From an uncultured Halomonas sp. (GTDB lineage: Bacteria > Pseudomonadota > Gammaproteobacteria > Pseudomonadales > Halomonadaceae): a stretch of DNA of 64,000 bases. Positions 45,440 to 55,610 of the stretch are shown piece after piece; position 1 is the stretch's first letter, and each line of letters starts with the position of its first letter. A model generated the notes under the pieces. The model was given only the letters and a program-made list of their open reading frames with translations, ran no database searches and was not told where the DNA came from. Location: the NCBI RefSeq assembly GCF_947493865.1, contig NZ_CANLTC010000001.1, forward strand, positions 372,001 through 436,000, written 5' to 3'. Position numbers and translations under genes: made by a program.

Positions 45440-45467
45440 TTGTCAAAAATTCAACATCTTGTATGAT
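45440..45467 (+). promoter_or_regulatory. Sigma70-like promoter of the DUF1206 gene
   Basis: TTGTCA and TATGAT, 16 bases apart. It gives a leader of about 140 bases to the preferred GTG start, or about 30 to the earlier in-frame GTG. Confidence 0.55.
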
Positions 45468-45616
45468 TGAAACGCTATTTGTAAAACTTCGTATCACGCA
45501 ATGTCGTGGCTATTTTCATCCGTAAGCCGCTATCGATAAAACAAGTCAAAGGCAACGTTTTGAATGCTGTTGGCCAAGTAAGCCATCGCCTCGCTGCCGG
45601 ACACCATGGAGTCTTT

Positions 45617-46432
45617 GTGAAAAACGTTAATTCCACCACGAAAAATACGATCGCCATCCTGGCGCGATGCGGGTATGCCGCCAAAGGCGTCGTTTACCTG
45701 ATAGTGGGCGTGCTTGCTTCCATGGCCGCTTTTGGCCTGGGCGGCAAGAACATCGGTACGAAGGAGGCAATCACTCAGATTGCCGGCCAACCCTTTGGTA
45801 GTACCATGCTGGGCCTGATGGCGTTTGGATTGTTCGCCTATACTTTGTGGCGAATCGTGCAGGCATTTTACGATACCGAAGATGCGGGTAGCGGATTCAA
45901 GGGCATCGCGACGCGCCTGGGATTCGTCATCAGTGGCCTCATTTATGCCAGCCTGGGCATTTACTGCCTCGACCTGCTGCTCACTGCCTTCTCGTCATCC
46001 GGTGGCGGGGGCTCGACTCAAGATCGTACCGCCAAACTGATGGGCTCGCCTGGCGGCATCTATCTGGTATTTGCCGTAGGCATCGTCTTTTTTGGGGTCG
46101 GCATACGCCAGATCGTGCGCGCCGTTAAACGCTCTTATCTCAAGAACTGGCATATGGTTCAAATGAATGAAACCCAGCGCAAGCTGGCTGAGGGCGCCAC
46201 GCGATGGGGGTTGTCGGCCCGAGGCGTGGTATTCATGATCATTGGTGGCTTCCTGTGTGTCGCTGCCTGGCAAATCGACCCCAGCAAGGCCGAAGGCCTG
46301 GGTGGTGCACTCAATACTCTGGCGAGTCAACCTTTCGGCCCCTGGTTACTGGGTGTCGTTGCGCTAGGGCTCGTTGGCTATGGCATTTACTGCTTCATCA
46401 ATGCCCGCTTTCGCGATGTAAGCACCGATTGA
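45617..46432 (+). CDS. DUF1206 family membrane protein
   Basis: 271 residues with six membrane segments arranged as three repeats of a two-helix unit. Each unit starts with a variant of ARxGYAAKGVVY: ARCGYAAKGVVYLIVG, ATRLGFVISGLIYASLG and ATRWGLSARGVVFMIIG, the DUF1206 pattern. I start at GTG with GGAG five bases upstream and the family-like N-terminus; an in-frame GTG 37 codons earlier would add a polar extension and has no ribosome-binding site. Function unknown. Confidence 0.88.
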   Translation: MKNVNSTTKNTIAILARCGYAAKGVVYLIVGVLASMAAFGLGGKNIGTKEAITQIAGQPFGSTMLGLMAFGLFAYTLWRIVQAFYDTEDAGSGFKGIATRLGFVISGLIYASLGIYCLDLLLTAFSSSGGGGSTQDRTAKLMGSPGGIYLVFAVGIVFFGVGIRQIVRAVKRSYLKNWHMVQMNETQRKLAEGATRWGLSARGVVFMIIGGFLCVAAWQIDPSKAEGLGGALNTLASQPFGPWLLGVVALGLVGYGIYCFINARFRDVSTD

Positions 46433-46455
46433 TCACCAATAGGGTCACTGCATGA

Positions 46456-46493
46456 CATTCTGCGCCATTGGCATTCTCCAATGGCGCAGAATG
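46456..46493. terminator. Strong hairpin between convergent DUF1206 and NSS transporter genes
   Basis: A perfect 16-bp stem, CATTCTGCGCCATTGG with its complement, around CATTCT. TTTG follows on the rightward strand. Likely bidirectional. Confidence 0.65.
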
Positions 46494-46515
46494 TTTGCCG
46501 GCGCGCAACCAAGCA

Positions 46516-47976
46516 TCAAGACACTAACTGACGCCTGATACGCGGGCTGATCAACTCACCCAGCAACGTGATCCCCACCAACACGCCCAGCAGCCAAGGC
46601 CATTGACTCCCCAGGTCGAGCGCCATCACCCCGAGTGCATCGATGAAGATCAGCAGGATGCCCAGCGGGCTGACATAGCGAATCATGAATAGCCATAAAG
46701 CATGCTGAACATCGGACAAGCCCAGCTCGGAGCGGAAGATGTCGTTACGCAGCACGAAGCCGGCCATCAGCGCCATCCCCAGGCCACCGAGAGGCATCAT
46801 CCAGCGCGAGGTCAGGTAATCCAGCCAATCGAAGAAATGCTTGCCCGCCAGGGTCCAGTCGGCGCCCACATTGAATGACAGCATGGCCAGGGTACTCACG
46901 ATCCACAGTAGGATGCCCGTGCCCCAGGACGCCTTGGCCCGAGAAATGCCCTTGCTCTGATTCAACCAGGCCACCGTCGCCTCGATCATCGAGATCGCCG
47001 AGGTCAGCGCCGCCAGGGTCAGCATGACGAAGAAGGCGATCTCGAGCAGTGTGCCCAACGGCATCTGCTGGAAAGCCAACGGCAAGCTCATGAAGATCAG
47101 CCCGGGGCCGCTATCCGGGTCCATGCCGCTGGCAAAGATGATCGGAAATATCGCCAGACCCGCCATCAGCGCCACCAATGTGTCGAAAAGCGCCACGCTA
47201 AACGTGGTGCGGGCAATCGACTTGTCGTCGGGCAGGTAGGAGCCGTAGGTAAGAATCGCCCCGGAGGCCAACGACAGGGTAAAGAAAGCCTGCCCCATGG
47301 CGGCCAGCAGCCCTTCGCTGGAGAGTTTGCCGAGTTCGAAAGCGAACAGGAAGTTCACTGCGTCACCGAAACCACCGGAAAACGCCCCATAGGCGATCAT
47401 GATCCCCAGGATGAGCACCATGCCCGGCATCATCCAGCGCACGCTTTTCTCGATACCTTCCTGCACGCCCTTGCCGACGATGAGCATCGTGGCCAGGGTC
47501 ACCAGGGTGCTCCAGAAACCCAGATTCCAGGGGTTGGCGTTGTTGGCGCTAAAGATCGCTGCCATTTCCTCGACGCTGGAGCCGGAAAGACCGCCGCTGA
47601 CGGCCTTCCACAGGTAGGAAACCGACCAGCCGGCAACCACCACATAGAATGACAGGATCATGAAGCCGCACAGCATCGCCATCCAGCCGAACAGCGACCA
47701 CACGGAACTGCGTCCCGATTCCTGAGCCAGGCGTCGAATGGCATCGATGGGGCTACCTCGGCCGCGTCGCCCGAAACTGATTTCCACCATCATGATGGGA
47801 ATACCGATGGCCAGAATGCAGGCCAGGTAAACCAATACGAAGGCCCCGCCACCATATTCCCCGGTCATGTAGGGGAATTTCCAGATATTGCCCAGTCCGA
47901 CGGCGGACCCCGTCGCCGCGAGAATGAATCCCCAGCGGCCAACCCACAACGTCTTGGGTTTTTCTCTTGCTGTCAT
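46516..47976 (-). CDS. Sodium-dependent transporter of the NSS (SNF) family
   Basis: 486 residues, about 11-12 membrane segments, like LeuT and related bacterial NSS carriers that move amino acids or similar solutes with Na+. WGFILAATGSAVGLGNIWKFPY is the conserved first segment with its unwound Gly region and sodium site. GGAFVLVYL and SFGRRGRGSP follow. Substrate cannot be deduced. Divergent from ktrAB with a 235-bp gap. In a halophile Na+ coupling is expected, and KtrAB next door also uses Na+ in known cases. Confidence 0.93.
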   Translation of the reverse strand: MTAREKPKTLWVGRWGFILAATGSAVGLGNIWKFPYMTGEYGGGAFVLVYLACILAIGIPIMMVEISFGRRGRGSPIDAIRRLAQESGRSSVWSLFGWMAMLCGFMILSFYVVVAGWSVSYLWKAVSGGLSGSSVEEMAAIFSANNANPWNLGFWSTLVTLATMLIVGKGVQEGIEKSVRWMMPGMVLILGIMIAYGAFSGGFGDAVNFLFAFELGKLSSEGLLAAMGQAFFTLSLASGAILTYGSYLPDDKSIARTTFSVALFDTLVALMAGLAIFPIIFASGMDPDSGPGLIFMSLPLAFQQMPLGTLLEIAFFVMLTLAALTSAISMIEATVAWLNQSKGISRAKASWGTGILLWIVSTLAMLSFNVGADWTLAGKHFFDWLDYLTSRWMMPLGGLGMALMAGFVLRNDIFRSELGLSDVQHALWLFMIRYVSPLGILLIFIDALGVMALDLGSQWPWLLGVLVGITLLGELISPRIRRQLVS

Positions 47977-48211
47977 GAAGCACCTGAATGGAGAGATCGT
48001 TGCGCTTTGCTAGCCATGTACCGTAACCCGCGTTACGGCTGGAGGATTGTAGCGTTAATTCGCCGTGGATCGCGACCGCCCCGGCATGGGGCCCATGCAT
48101 GCCCCCTCAACGGTCACAAAACTCCGCCAACGGTTTGCCTTGTGCTAGGGTAGCCCGGGCAACGAGCCTTTTGGTACGTCGTGGCGTTTTTGGCCACCAG
48201 GGAGAAAGACC

Positions 48212-48868
48212 ATGTCACGTCAGTTCGCTATTTTGGGATTGGGTTACTTCGGCGTTACCGTCGCTCAGGAATTGATACGACAGAAGGATGACGTGCTGGG
48301 CATCGATCGCGACCAGGATCGGGTCAATGCGCTTTCCAATCTGCTGACCCATGCGCTGGTTGCCGACATATCCGATGAACAGACGCTTTCCGAACTGTCG
48401 TTGACGGATTACGATGCGGTCATCATCGATGTCGACGACAACATCGAAGACAGCATGACCTGTACCTTGCTACTGCGAGAACTCGGCGTGCGCGAAATCT
48501 GGGTCAAGGCGCATTCGGATACTCACTATCGGCTACTTCGGCATCTTGGAGCGCGCCATGTCGTCTATCCGGAATATGATACGGGGGTGCGGGTAGCACA
48601 AAGCCTGCACTATCATGCGCTGGTCGATTTCATCGACATGGGCGACCATCAATTCGTGGTCGAACTGCAGATCACGAAGAACCTGAGCGACACCTGCGCC
48701 ACGGTAGCCAATCTCGAACTCGACGACGACAAGCTCTCCCTCATTGCCATCAAACGCGGCCGTGACGTATTGAAGGCACCGGATCCGGACACGCCCCTAG
48801 AGGAAAAAGACAGCCTGATACTGATGGGCGATCTCGACGACTTACGCAAGCTGGGCAACAAGCTTTGA
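48212..48868 (+). CDS. ktrA: Potassium uptake regulatory subunit KtrA
   Basis: Cytosolic gating ring of the Ktr K+ uptake system. 218 residues with an RCK_N nucleotide-binding domain (ILGLGYFGVTVAQEL, then DRDQDRV as the ribose-binding acid end) and an RCK_C domain from about 140. Only one RCK pair, as in KtrA, not the doubled TrkA. GGGAG lies nine bases before the ATG. ktrB follows 31 bp downstream. Confidence 0.93.
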   Translation: MSRQFAILGLGYFGVTVAQELIRQKDDVLGIDRDQDRVNALSNLLTHALVADISDEQTLSELSLTDYDAVIIDVDDNIEDSMTCTLLLRELGVREIWVKAHSDTHYRLLRHLGARHVVYPEYDTGVRVAQSLHYHALVDFIDMGDHQFVVELQITKNLSDTCATVANLELDDDKLSLIAIKRGRDVLKAPDPDTPLEEKDSLILMGDLDDLRKLGNKL

Positions 48869-48899
48869 TCATGTCTACTCCTCAAGGGTACTGATTGGA

Positions 48900-50264
48900 A
48901 TGAGGTTTCGCCGCCGCCTCTTCAAGCCCCTGCGCTCGATGCCTCACGGCCGGGTCATTCAGCTCTCGCCTCCAGAATTGCTGCTGCTGGGCTTCGTGTT
49001 TCTCAGCCTTCTGGGCACCCTGATACTGATGTTACCGATCTCGGCCCACTCCCCACTGAGCTGGAACGAAGCGCTGTTCACCGCCACGTCCGCTGTCACG
49101 GTAACCGGGCTTACCGTTATCAGCACCTCGGAGCTGACCCTGTTCGGGCAGGTCATGTTGCTATGCATGTTTCAGCTGGGCGGCCTCGGCTTCATGACCT
49201 TCACTGCCATGACCCTGATGATCATGGGCATGCGCATTCCCCTTCCTCATCAAAACCTGGTCCGCGAGAACTTCAACCACACCTCGTTTCGCGATCTGAC
49301 CCAGCTTGTGCGCACCGTCGTCATTTTCACGCTGCTGGTCCAAGGCTTTGGCATGGTGCTTTTGGCCAGCGCCTGGATACCTGAGCATGGGCTTTGGTGG
49401 GGCTTGTGGCTGAGCCTTTTCCATGCGATTTCAGGTTTCAATGGCGCAGGCTTCACCCTGTGGACCGACAGCCTCGTCACGCAAGTGGCGGATCCAATGG
49501 TCAACGCGGCCGTCATCATGCTGATCGTTGCAGGTGGCCTGGGGTTCGTGGTGGTTGCAGAAGTACGGGACAGTTTTCGGGGCCACAAACTATCGCTGCA
49601 CTCCCGTATCATGCTGCATGCCACTTTCTGGCTGATTTTGATATCCACGATCGCCATTCTACTGCTGGAATGGAGCAACCAGGCAACCCTCGGCGGACTC
49701 GACGGATTCGGCGTGCGCTTGCAAGCCGCACTCTTTCAGGCCGTCACTCCTCGCTCTGCCGGTCTCAATACCCTTGATACCGCCGCCCTACGTGAGCCGA
49801 CCACCCTGCTTACCCTACTGTTGATGTTCATTGGTGCCGGGCCTGGGTCCGCGGCAAGCGGCATCAAGCTCACCACCTTCGTCGTGCTCATACTGGTCGC
49901 TCGTTCCTTCGTGCGAGGCAGCCAGCAGCCGACGGCCTTTGGCCGTGCGATTCCCGACAGCACCGTGTTCAAGGCAATCGCCGTGGCGCTGGGGGTGCTG
50001 CTGCTTATCTTCACCTGTCTTTTCATCCTGACCATCAGCGAACCAGGCAAGGATTTTCTCGACCTGACCTTCGAGGCAGTTTCCGCCTCCGGCGCCGTCG
50101 GACTTTCACGAGGCATTACCGGTGAACTCTCGCTTCCCGGTCAGCTTACGGTGATCGTTGCCATGCTACTTGGCCGGGCTGGCCCGATTTCACTTGGCTA
50201 TTTTCTTGCCATAAGACGCCCTCACGGAGTGAAGTATGCCGAAGGGCAGGTACATATCGGCTAG
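48900..50264 (+). CDS. ktrB: Potassium transport membrane subunit KtrB
   Basis: Pore subunit of the Na+-dependent K+ uptake system. 454 residues with the four pore loops of the SKT superfamily, each with its filter Gly: AVTVTGLTV, SGFNGAGFT, TPRSAGLNT and SGAVGLSRG. The N-terminus is basic (RFRRRLFKPLR). K+ uptake is the first response to osmotic upshift, which suits a halophile. Together with ktrA it forms one operon; it converges on argO 24 bp away. Confidence 0.94.
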   Translation: MRFRRRLFKPLRSMPHGRVIQLSPPELLLLGFVFLSLLGTLILMLPISAHSPLSWNEALFTATSAVTVTGLTVISTSELTLFGQVMLLCMFQLGGLGFMTFTAMTLMIMGMRIPLPHQNLVRENFNHTSFRDLTQLVRTVVIFTLLVQGFGMVLLASAWIPEHGLWWGLWLSLFHAISGFNGAGFTLWTDSLVTQVADPMVNAAVIMLIVAGGLGFVVVAEVRDSFRGHKLSLHSRIMLHATFWLILISTIAILLLEWSNQATLGGLDGFGVRLQAALFQAVTPRSAGLNTLDTAALREPTTLLTLLLMFIGAGPGSAASGIKLTTFVVLILVARSFVRGSQQPTAFGRAIPDSTVFKAIAVALGVLLLIFTCLFILTISEPGKDFLDLTFEAVSASGAVGLSRGITGELSLPGQLTVIVAMLLGRAGPISLGYFLAIRRPHGVKYAEGQVHIG

Positions 50265-50287
50265 ACGACGGGATCAGATCGCTTGTA

Positions 50288-50890
50288 CTACTCGATGCCT
50301 GCCAGTAAACCGATGGCCACCGCGGTCAGCACCACCGCGATGAGTCCATCGATACCCCGCCATACCAGCGGGCTGGCAAGACGCGGCGCAAGCCAGCCCG
50401 CAGCGGCCACCAGACCGAAGAACCAGCCGAAGGAGGCCACCGCCGCCCCGAGATAGAATCCCAACGGGCTGGCCTGGGCCGCACCAATCGCGCCGAGCAT
50501 GATCAGCGTATCCAGATAGACCTGGGGGTTGAGCAGAGTTACCGCCAGGGTTGCCAGGATCACCCGGCGACGCGAGCCTTGCAGGCCGTTGCCCGCCGCC
50601 AGCACGTCACCCTGAAATACGCGGCGCAGCGCCGACCAGGCCTGCCACAACAGGAAAGCGGCGCCTCCCAGACGGGCCACCAGCATCAACCCTTCCTGAC
50701 TGGCAATCAGCCGCCCCAGTCCCAGCACACCCACCCCGATCAGCAGCCAGTCGCACAGCGCGCAAATGGCCGCCACGACCCAGGGATGTTCCCGGCGCAA
50801 CCCCTGACCCAACACGAAGGCGTTCTGGGCACCAATCGCAATGATCAAGCCGGCGCCAGTCACCAGCCCATGCAGCGCGGAAATCAACAT
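50288..50890 (-). CDS. argO: LysE/ArgO family basic amino-acid exporter
   Basis: 200 residues, six membrane segments. The N-terminal GLIIAIGAQNAFVLGQGLRR and LLNPQVYLDTLIMLGAIG are hallmarks of the ArgO/LysE branch, distinct from the RhtB-type exporter at 23 kb. Divergent from an ArgP-type regulator, the standard pair in which ArgP activates the exporter when arginine or lysine is high. Which of the two amino acids it exports cannot be told. Confidence 0.92.
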   Translation of the reverse strand: MLISALHGLVTGAGLIIAIGAQNAFVLGQGLRREHPWVVAAICALCDWLLIGVGVLGLGRLIASQEGLMLVARLGGAAFLLWQAWSALRRVFQGDVLAAGNGLQGSRRRVILATLAVTLLNPQVYLDTLIMLGAIGAAQASPLGFYLGAAVASFGWFFGLVAAAGWLAPRLASPLVWRGIDGLIAVVLTAVAIGLLAGIE

Positions 50891-50991
50891 ATGTCTCTCA
50901 CTGGTCGAGGGTGATTATGATGTGCGAACAGGATAAAGTCGGACCTTGAATAAAATAAATTAATTTAAGCGCTGGGTGATTAGCCAAACTG
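50891..50991. promoter_or_regulatory. Divergent argO/argP control region
   Basis: About 100 bp with an AT-rich centre (GAATAAAATAAATTAATTT). This is the place where ArgP-type regulators bind between the two genes in known systems. I could not define an operator. Confidence 0.5.
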
Positions 50992-51888
50992 ATGCTCGAT
51001 TACAAACTTCTCCAAGCCTTGGCGGCAGTGGTCGATCAGTCCGGGTTCGAGCGCGGCGCGCGACACCTGGGGCTCACCCAGTCGGCAGTCTCTCAGCGCA
51101 TCAAGCTACTCGAGGCGCGACTTGGCCAGCCGGTGTTGGCACGAACCCCCAAGCTGACCCCCACCCCACTTGGCCAACGCCTGCTCAACCATGTTCAGCA
51201 GGTGTCGCTGCTCGAGCATGACCTGTTCGAACAAATTCCTGCCCTGGGTGAGCGCGAGCAGCGTCTTCGCGTGGCGATCAATGCGGATAGCCTGGCGACC
51301 TGGTGGGCGCCAGTGACCGGTGAGTTCTGCAAGCGACAAGGATTATTGCTGGATCTGATCGTCGAGGATCAGGACGTGGCGCTCAAGCGCATGCGCGACG
51401 GCGAAGTGGCAGGTTGCATCTGTGCCACACCGCAACCGGTTCAGGGTGCGCGCTCCCAACCCCTGGGCAACATGCGCTATCGGGCGCTTGCAAGCCCGGA
51501 TTACATGGCTCGCCATTTTCCCGAGGGCGTGACCATTGAAGCGTTAAGACGGGCACCGGCCATCGTCTTTGGTCCTGACGATCAACTGCAGCACCGTTAT
51601 CTCGCCTTGCACGGCTATCGAGAGCCTTTCCCGCATCATTTATGCCCTTCCTCGGAAGGGTTCCTGCATCTCGCCTGCGCCGGTATGGGCTATGGTCTGA
51701 TTCCCGAGCAGCAGGTAACTCGGGAGCTCGGTGAGGGCCTACTGATCGATCTCGATACCCAGCGCTTCATAGACGTACCGCTCTACTGGCATTACTGGCG
51801 GCAAGGGGGCAGAACGCTAGCGGCGCTCACCGATCATCTTGTGAACGCTTGCCCACAGTGGCTACCCCCGATCGCGGAATCCACCTAG
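50992..51888 (+). CDS. argP: LysR-type regulator ArgP (LysG/IciA)
   Basis: 298 residues. The winged helix is at the N-terminus (LLQALAAVVDQSGFERGARH then LGLTQSAVSQRIKLLE), and the LysR effector domain follows from about 90. LTQSAVSQRI and QPVLART are shared by ArgP/LysG proteins. Effectors are arginine and lysine. Divergent from argO, its expected target. Confidence 0.92.
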   Translation: MLDYKLLQALAAVVDQSGFERGARHLGLTQSAVSQRIKLLEARLGQPVLARTPKLTPTPLGQRLLNHVQQVSLLEHDLFEQIPALGEREQRLRVAINADSLATWWAPVTGEFCKRQGLLLDLIVEDQDVALKRMRDGEVAGCICATPQPVQGARSQPLGNMRYRALASPDYMARHFPEGVTIEALRRAPAIVFGPDDQLQHRYLALHGYREPFPHHLCPSSEGFLHLACAGMGYGLIPEQQVTRELGEGLLIDLDTQRFIDVPLYWHYWRQGGRTLAALTDHLVNACPQWLPPIAEST

Positions 51889-52065
51889 GCTCTATAAAGC
51901 ACATCTTTAAATTCTGAGCTAACCTGACGCTTATGCAACATCACGTCATTGGATTGACGAACCAATGCCAAGCGCAATGATGTTGTGATGGTGGTGTAAA
52001 AAGGCAAGGAAGCCTTGCCCGAGGCCCGTTTCTTACTAAACATGTACATTGATTCGGAGTTCGGT

Positions 52066-53217
52066 ATGACCAGTAATACTCGAATCGGTCCCGTCGCCCT
52101 CCCCGATACCCGTGCCCGACGCATCGTCGAAAGCCTGCTCGAAGGAACGGGCATCATCCTCAATGGCGACAACCCCTGGGACATCCAGGTGCATCATCCT
52201 GACTTCTTCTCCCGCGTGCTGCGTCAGGGCAGCCTGGGCTTCGGAGAGGCCTACATGGAAGGCTGGTGGGAGTGCGAGCGCATCGACGAAATGGCCTACC
52301 GGCTGTTGCGCCACGGCCTGGGCAAGCGCAATCACAAACCTGCCGAGAAGCTGATGTACCGGCTGCAAAGCGGCTTCATCAACATGCAGAGCAAGGCCCG
52401 CGCCTATATCGTCGGTGAAGCCCATTACGACCTGGGCAACGACCTCTTCGAGCGCATGCTCGATTCGACCATGTGCTACTCCTGTGGTTATTGGAAAGAG
52501 GCAGAAACGCTGCATCAGGCACAGATGGCCAAGCTCGACCTGGCGGCGCGCAAGCTGCAGATCGAATCCGGCATGAAGGTACTGGATATCGGCTGTGGCT
52601 GGGGAGGCTTCGCCGAACATGCCGCGCGTAACTATGGTGCCGAGGTCACCGGCATCACCATTTCCAAGGAACAGGCCGCCCTGGGGCGCGAGCGCTGCAA
52701 GGGCCTGCCGGTGGAAATCCTGCTGGAAGACTACCGCGACCTGGAAGGCCATTTCGACCGTATCGTGTCGATCGGCATGTTCGAGCATGTGGGCCATCGC
52801 AACTACCTCACCTATTTTAACACCGTGGCACGGCTGCTCGAGCAAGATGGCCTGTTCGTGCTGCATACCATCGGCTCCAACAGCTCCGAAATCAGCATCG
52901 ACCCCTGGATCAACAAATACATATTCCCCAACGGCATCCTGCCTTCCGCGATGCATATCGCCCAGGCCAGCGAGGAGCGCCTGCTGATGGAGGACTGGCA
53001 GAACTTCGGCGCCGATTACGACCGCACGCTGATGGCCTGGCTTGCCAACTTCGATGCGCACTGGCACGAGATCGCCGACAATTACAATGAACGGACGCGG
53101 CGCATGTTCCGCTACTACCTGAGCATGTGCGCCGGCTCGTTCCGCGCCCGAGACATCCAGCTGTGGCAGGTGGTCTTCTCCAAGCGGCGCCCGGGGCGCT
53201 ACGATGCCCCGCGTTGA
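52066..53217 (+). CDS. cfa: Cyclopropane-fatty-acyl-phospholipid synthase
   Basis: Transfers a methylene from SAM to cis-unsaturated acyl chains of membrane lipids, hardening membranes in stationary phase and under stress. 383 residues, as in E. coli. N-terminal lipid-binding domain, then LDIGCGWGGFAEHAARNYGA (SAM loop) and SIGMFEHVGHRNYLTYF with the bicarbonate/lipid contacts. I start at MTSNTRIGP with CGGAG nine bases upstream; in-frame starts up to 17 codons earlier are less likely. The 177-bp gap before it probably has a growth-phase promoter that I could not define. Confidence 0.95.
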   Translation: MTSNTRIGPVALPDTRARRIVESLLEGTGIILNGDNPWDIQVHHPDFFSRVLRQGSLGFGEAYMEGWWECERIDEMAYRLLRHGLGKRNHKPAEKLMYRLQSGFINMQSKARAYIVGEAHYDLGNDLFERMLDSTMCYSCGYWKEAETLHQAQMAKLDLAARKLQIESGMKVLDIGCGWGGFAEHAARNYGAEVTGITISKEQAALGRERCKGLPVEILLEDYRDLEGHFDRIVSIGMFEHVGHRNYLTYFNTVARLLEQDGLFVLHTIGSNSSEISIDPWINKYIFPNGILPSAMHIAQASEERLLMEDWQNFGADYDRTLMAWLANFDAHWHEIADNYNERTRRMFRYYLSMCAGSFRARDIQLWQVVFSKRRPGRYDAPR

Positions 53218-53310
53218 GCGCGGACAATATGGTAGTAACTCTTCCTTGGTGGCATGATGGAACAACATCGCCAGTAATCAGCCACCAGACGCGACGAGGT
53301 AGCAAGACAA

Positions 53311-54501
53311 ATGTTCGAGCGGATTGAGCGAGTGCCCGGGGATGCCATCCTCGGGTTGATCGAGGCCTTCAAGAAGGACACCAACCCCCAGAAGGTCGAT
53401 CTTGGTGTCGGCGTATACCGCGATGCCAAAGGCAATACGCCCATCATGCGGGCGGTAAAGGAAGCCGAGGCGCTGCTGCTGAAGAACGAGACCACCAAGA
53501 GTTACATCGGCTCCCACGGCGATCCGCTCTATGGCAAGGTCACCCTGCCCCTGGTATTGGGCGCCGATTCGCCGGTCATCGCCGAGAACCGTGCCAGCGC
53601 CACGCAGTCACCGGGCGGTACCGGAGCGTTGCGCCTGGCGGTGGATTTCATCAAATCCAATCTTCCCGGCAAGGATATCTGGGTTTCCGACCCGACCTGG
53701 CCGAACCATCTGGGCATCTTTCCCGCCGCCGGCCTCAAGCTGCACAAGTACCCCTATGTGGATGCGGAGAATCGTCTCGATTTCGAGGGCATGCTGGGTG
53801 CGCTCAAGCAGGTTCCCCAGGGCGACGTGGTATTGCTGCACGCCTGCTGCCACAACCCGACCGGGTTCGACCTCACCAACGATCAGTGGAAACAGGTGCT
53901 CGAGGTGGTTCGCGAGCGCGATCTGCTGCCCTTGGTCGACTTCGCCTATCAGGGTTTCGGCGACGGCCTCGAGGAAGATGCCTACGGCGCCCGGTTGCTG
54001 GCGGAAAACCTCGATGAGGTGCTGATCACCAGCTCCTATTCGAAGAATTTCGGCATCTATCGGGAGCGCACCGGCTGCTTCATCGCCGTGGCCAAGAATA
54101 GCGATCAGATGGAGAACGTGCGTTCGCAGCTGGCCATCGTCGCCCGGGAGAACTACTCCAACCCGCCGGCCCACGGCAGCGCCATCGTCTGCGAGATTTT
54201 GACCTCCGCGGAACTCGCGGCGGTATGGCGCGAGGAACTGACCGAGATGCGCGATCGCATCAACGGCCTGCGTCGCGACTTCGTCGAGGCGCTCAAGCCC
54301 TATGGCCTGGACGGCACTTTCGCTCATGTGGCCGAGCAGCGCGGCATGTTCTCCTATACCGGCCTCAAGCCAGATCAGGTCGACCGGCTGCGCGACGAGT
54401 ACGGCATCTACATGGTGCGCTCGGGTCGCGCCAACGTGGCCGGCCTGGCAAGCGATAACCTGCCCTACGTCACCGAGGCGATCGCCGCCGTCTCGAAGTG
54501 A
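53311..54501 (+). CDS. Aspartate/aromatic amino-acid aminotransferase
   Basis: PLP enzyme of the class I family (AspC/TyrB). 396 residues. The Schiff-base Lys is in SSYSKNFGIYRERTG; ACCHNPTGFDLT and LVDFAYQGFGDG bind the cofactor; the end has YMVRSGRANVAGL, with the substrate carboxylate Arg. AspC and TyrB cannot be told apart safely by motif. GAGGTAG lies upstream of the ATG. Monocistronic, with a terminator after it. Confidence 0.94.
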   Translation: MFERIERVPGDAILGLIEAFKKDTNPQKVDLGVGVYRDAKGNTPIMRAVKEAEALLLKNETTKSYIGSHGDPLYGKVTLPLVLGADSPVIAENRASATQSPGGTGALRLAVDFIKSNLPGKDIWVSDPTWPNHLGIFPAAGLKLHKYPYVDAENRLDFEGMLGALKQVPQGDVVLLHACCHNPTGFDLTNDQWKQVLEVVRERDLLPLVDFAYQGFGDGLEEDAYGARLLAENLDEVLITSSYSKNFGIYRERTGCFIAVAKNSDQMENVRSQLAIVARENYSNPPAHGSAIVCEILTSAELAAVWREELTEMRDRINGLRRDFVEALKPYGLDGTFAHVAEQRGMFSYTGLKPDQVDRLRDEYGIYMVRSGRANVAGLASDNLPYVTEAIAAVSK

Positions 54502-54542
54502 TCAAGATTGAGATGAACTCGCGATCTTGACTTCGAGACCAT

Positions 54543-54591
54543 CAACGCCCGGCACCTTGTTTAACTTGCTTGAACTGGTGCTCGGGCGTTG
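54543..54591. terminator. Hairpin between the convergent aminotransferase and galE
   Basis: CAACGCCCGGCACC and GGTGCTCGGGCGTTG pair, with one bulge, around a 20-base loop. TTCTTTT follows on the rightward strand. Probably serves both genes. Confidence 0.6.
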
Positions 54592-54599
54592 CAATTCTT

Positions 54600-55610
54600 T
54601 TAGTAACCGTCGGGATTCTTCGACTGCCAACGCCAGGTATCGGCCATCATCTCCTCGAGGCCACGCCGCGCTTGCCAGTCGAGTTCTTTCCGGGCCTTCG
54701 CAGGGTCAGCCCAGCATTCCGCCACATCACCCTCCCTGCGTGCTTGCAGAGTGTAAGGCACCCTTTTCCCGCTGATCGCCTCAAACGCCGCGACCATTTC
54801 CAGTACGGAATAGCCCCGTCCCGTTCCCAGGTTCCAGGCGTGGGCGCCGGTGCAGTGCTTGAGCACTTCCAGGGCTCTCAAATGCCCCTCGACCAGATCG
54901 ACGACATGAATATAGTCACGCACGCCGGTACCGTCGCGGGTGGCATAGTCGCCGCCGAATACGCTGAGCTTCTCGCGCTTGCCTACCGCCACCTGGGCAA
55001 TATAGGGCATCAGATTGTTCGGCGGGCCTTGGGGGTCTTCTCCGATCTCACCGCTGGCATGCGCGCCCACCGGATTGAAGTAGCGCAGTAAGGCGATCGA
55101 CCAGCGTGCATCGGCACGCGCCAGATCCTTGAGCACCTCTTCCACCATGAGCTTGGACTGGCCGTAAGGGTTGGATGCCCTGGCCGTGGGAGCGGCTTCG
55201 CTGAGCGGCATGCATTCTGGTTCGCCATACACCGTCGCCGAAGAGCTGAACACCAGGCGACGGACACCCGCATCGGCCATGGCCTGGAACAGCGTCACGC
55301 TGCCGCCCACGTTATTGGCGTAATACGCTAACGGCTCGGCAACGCTTTCACCCACCGCCTTGAGTCCGGCAAAATGCATGACGGCTTCGATCGCATGCTC
55401 GGCAAACAGCTTATCCAGCAACTGTCGATCACGAATATCGCCTTCGATGAAAGTCAGCTGCCGGCCGGCAAGGCGCTCCACACGACTCAGCGACTCCCTC
55501 GACGAATTCACCAAATTATCCAACACCAGCACGGTGTACTCCGCCTCGAGCAGTGCCAGTACCGCATGTGAGCCGATATAGCCGGCCCCACCGGTGACTA
55601 GAACCGTCAT
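54600..55610 (-). CDS. galE: UDP-glucose 4-epimerase
   Basis: Interconverts UDP-glucose and UDP-galactose. 336 residues, the E. coli size. [16 protein letters not shown] binds NAD; the catalytic Tyr and Lys are in [27 protein letters not shown] and [13 protein letters not shown] are GalE-typical. No gal operon nearby, so it supplies galactose for surface glycans. Its ATG overlaps the stop of the wbpP-type gene by four bases (ATGA). Confidence 0.95.
   Translation of the reverse strand: MTVLVTGGAGYIGSHAVLALLEAEYTVLVLDNLVNSSRESLSRVERLAGRQLTFIEGDIRDRQLLDKLFAEHAIEAVMHFAGLKAVGESVAEPLAYYANNVGGSVTLFQAMADAGVRRLVFSSSATVYGEPECMPLSEAAPTARASNPYGQSKLMVEEVLKDLARADARWSIALLRYFNPVGAHASGEIGEDPQGPPNNLMPYIAQVAVGKREKLSVFGGDYATRDGTGVRDYIHVVDLVEGHLRALEVLKHCTGAHAWNLGTGRGYSVLEMVAAFEAISGKRVPYTLQARREGDVAECWADPAKARKELDWQARRGLEEMMADTWRWQSKNPDGY

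Noticed and set aside
52036-53268. Leftward 410-codon frame fully opposite to cfa
   Set aside because: cfa has full family motifs on the other strand; long antisense frames are common in GC-rich genes, and this one reads as a His/Val/Gln-rich shadow without motif.
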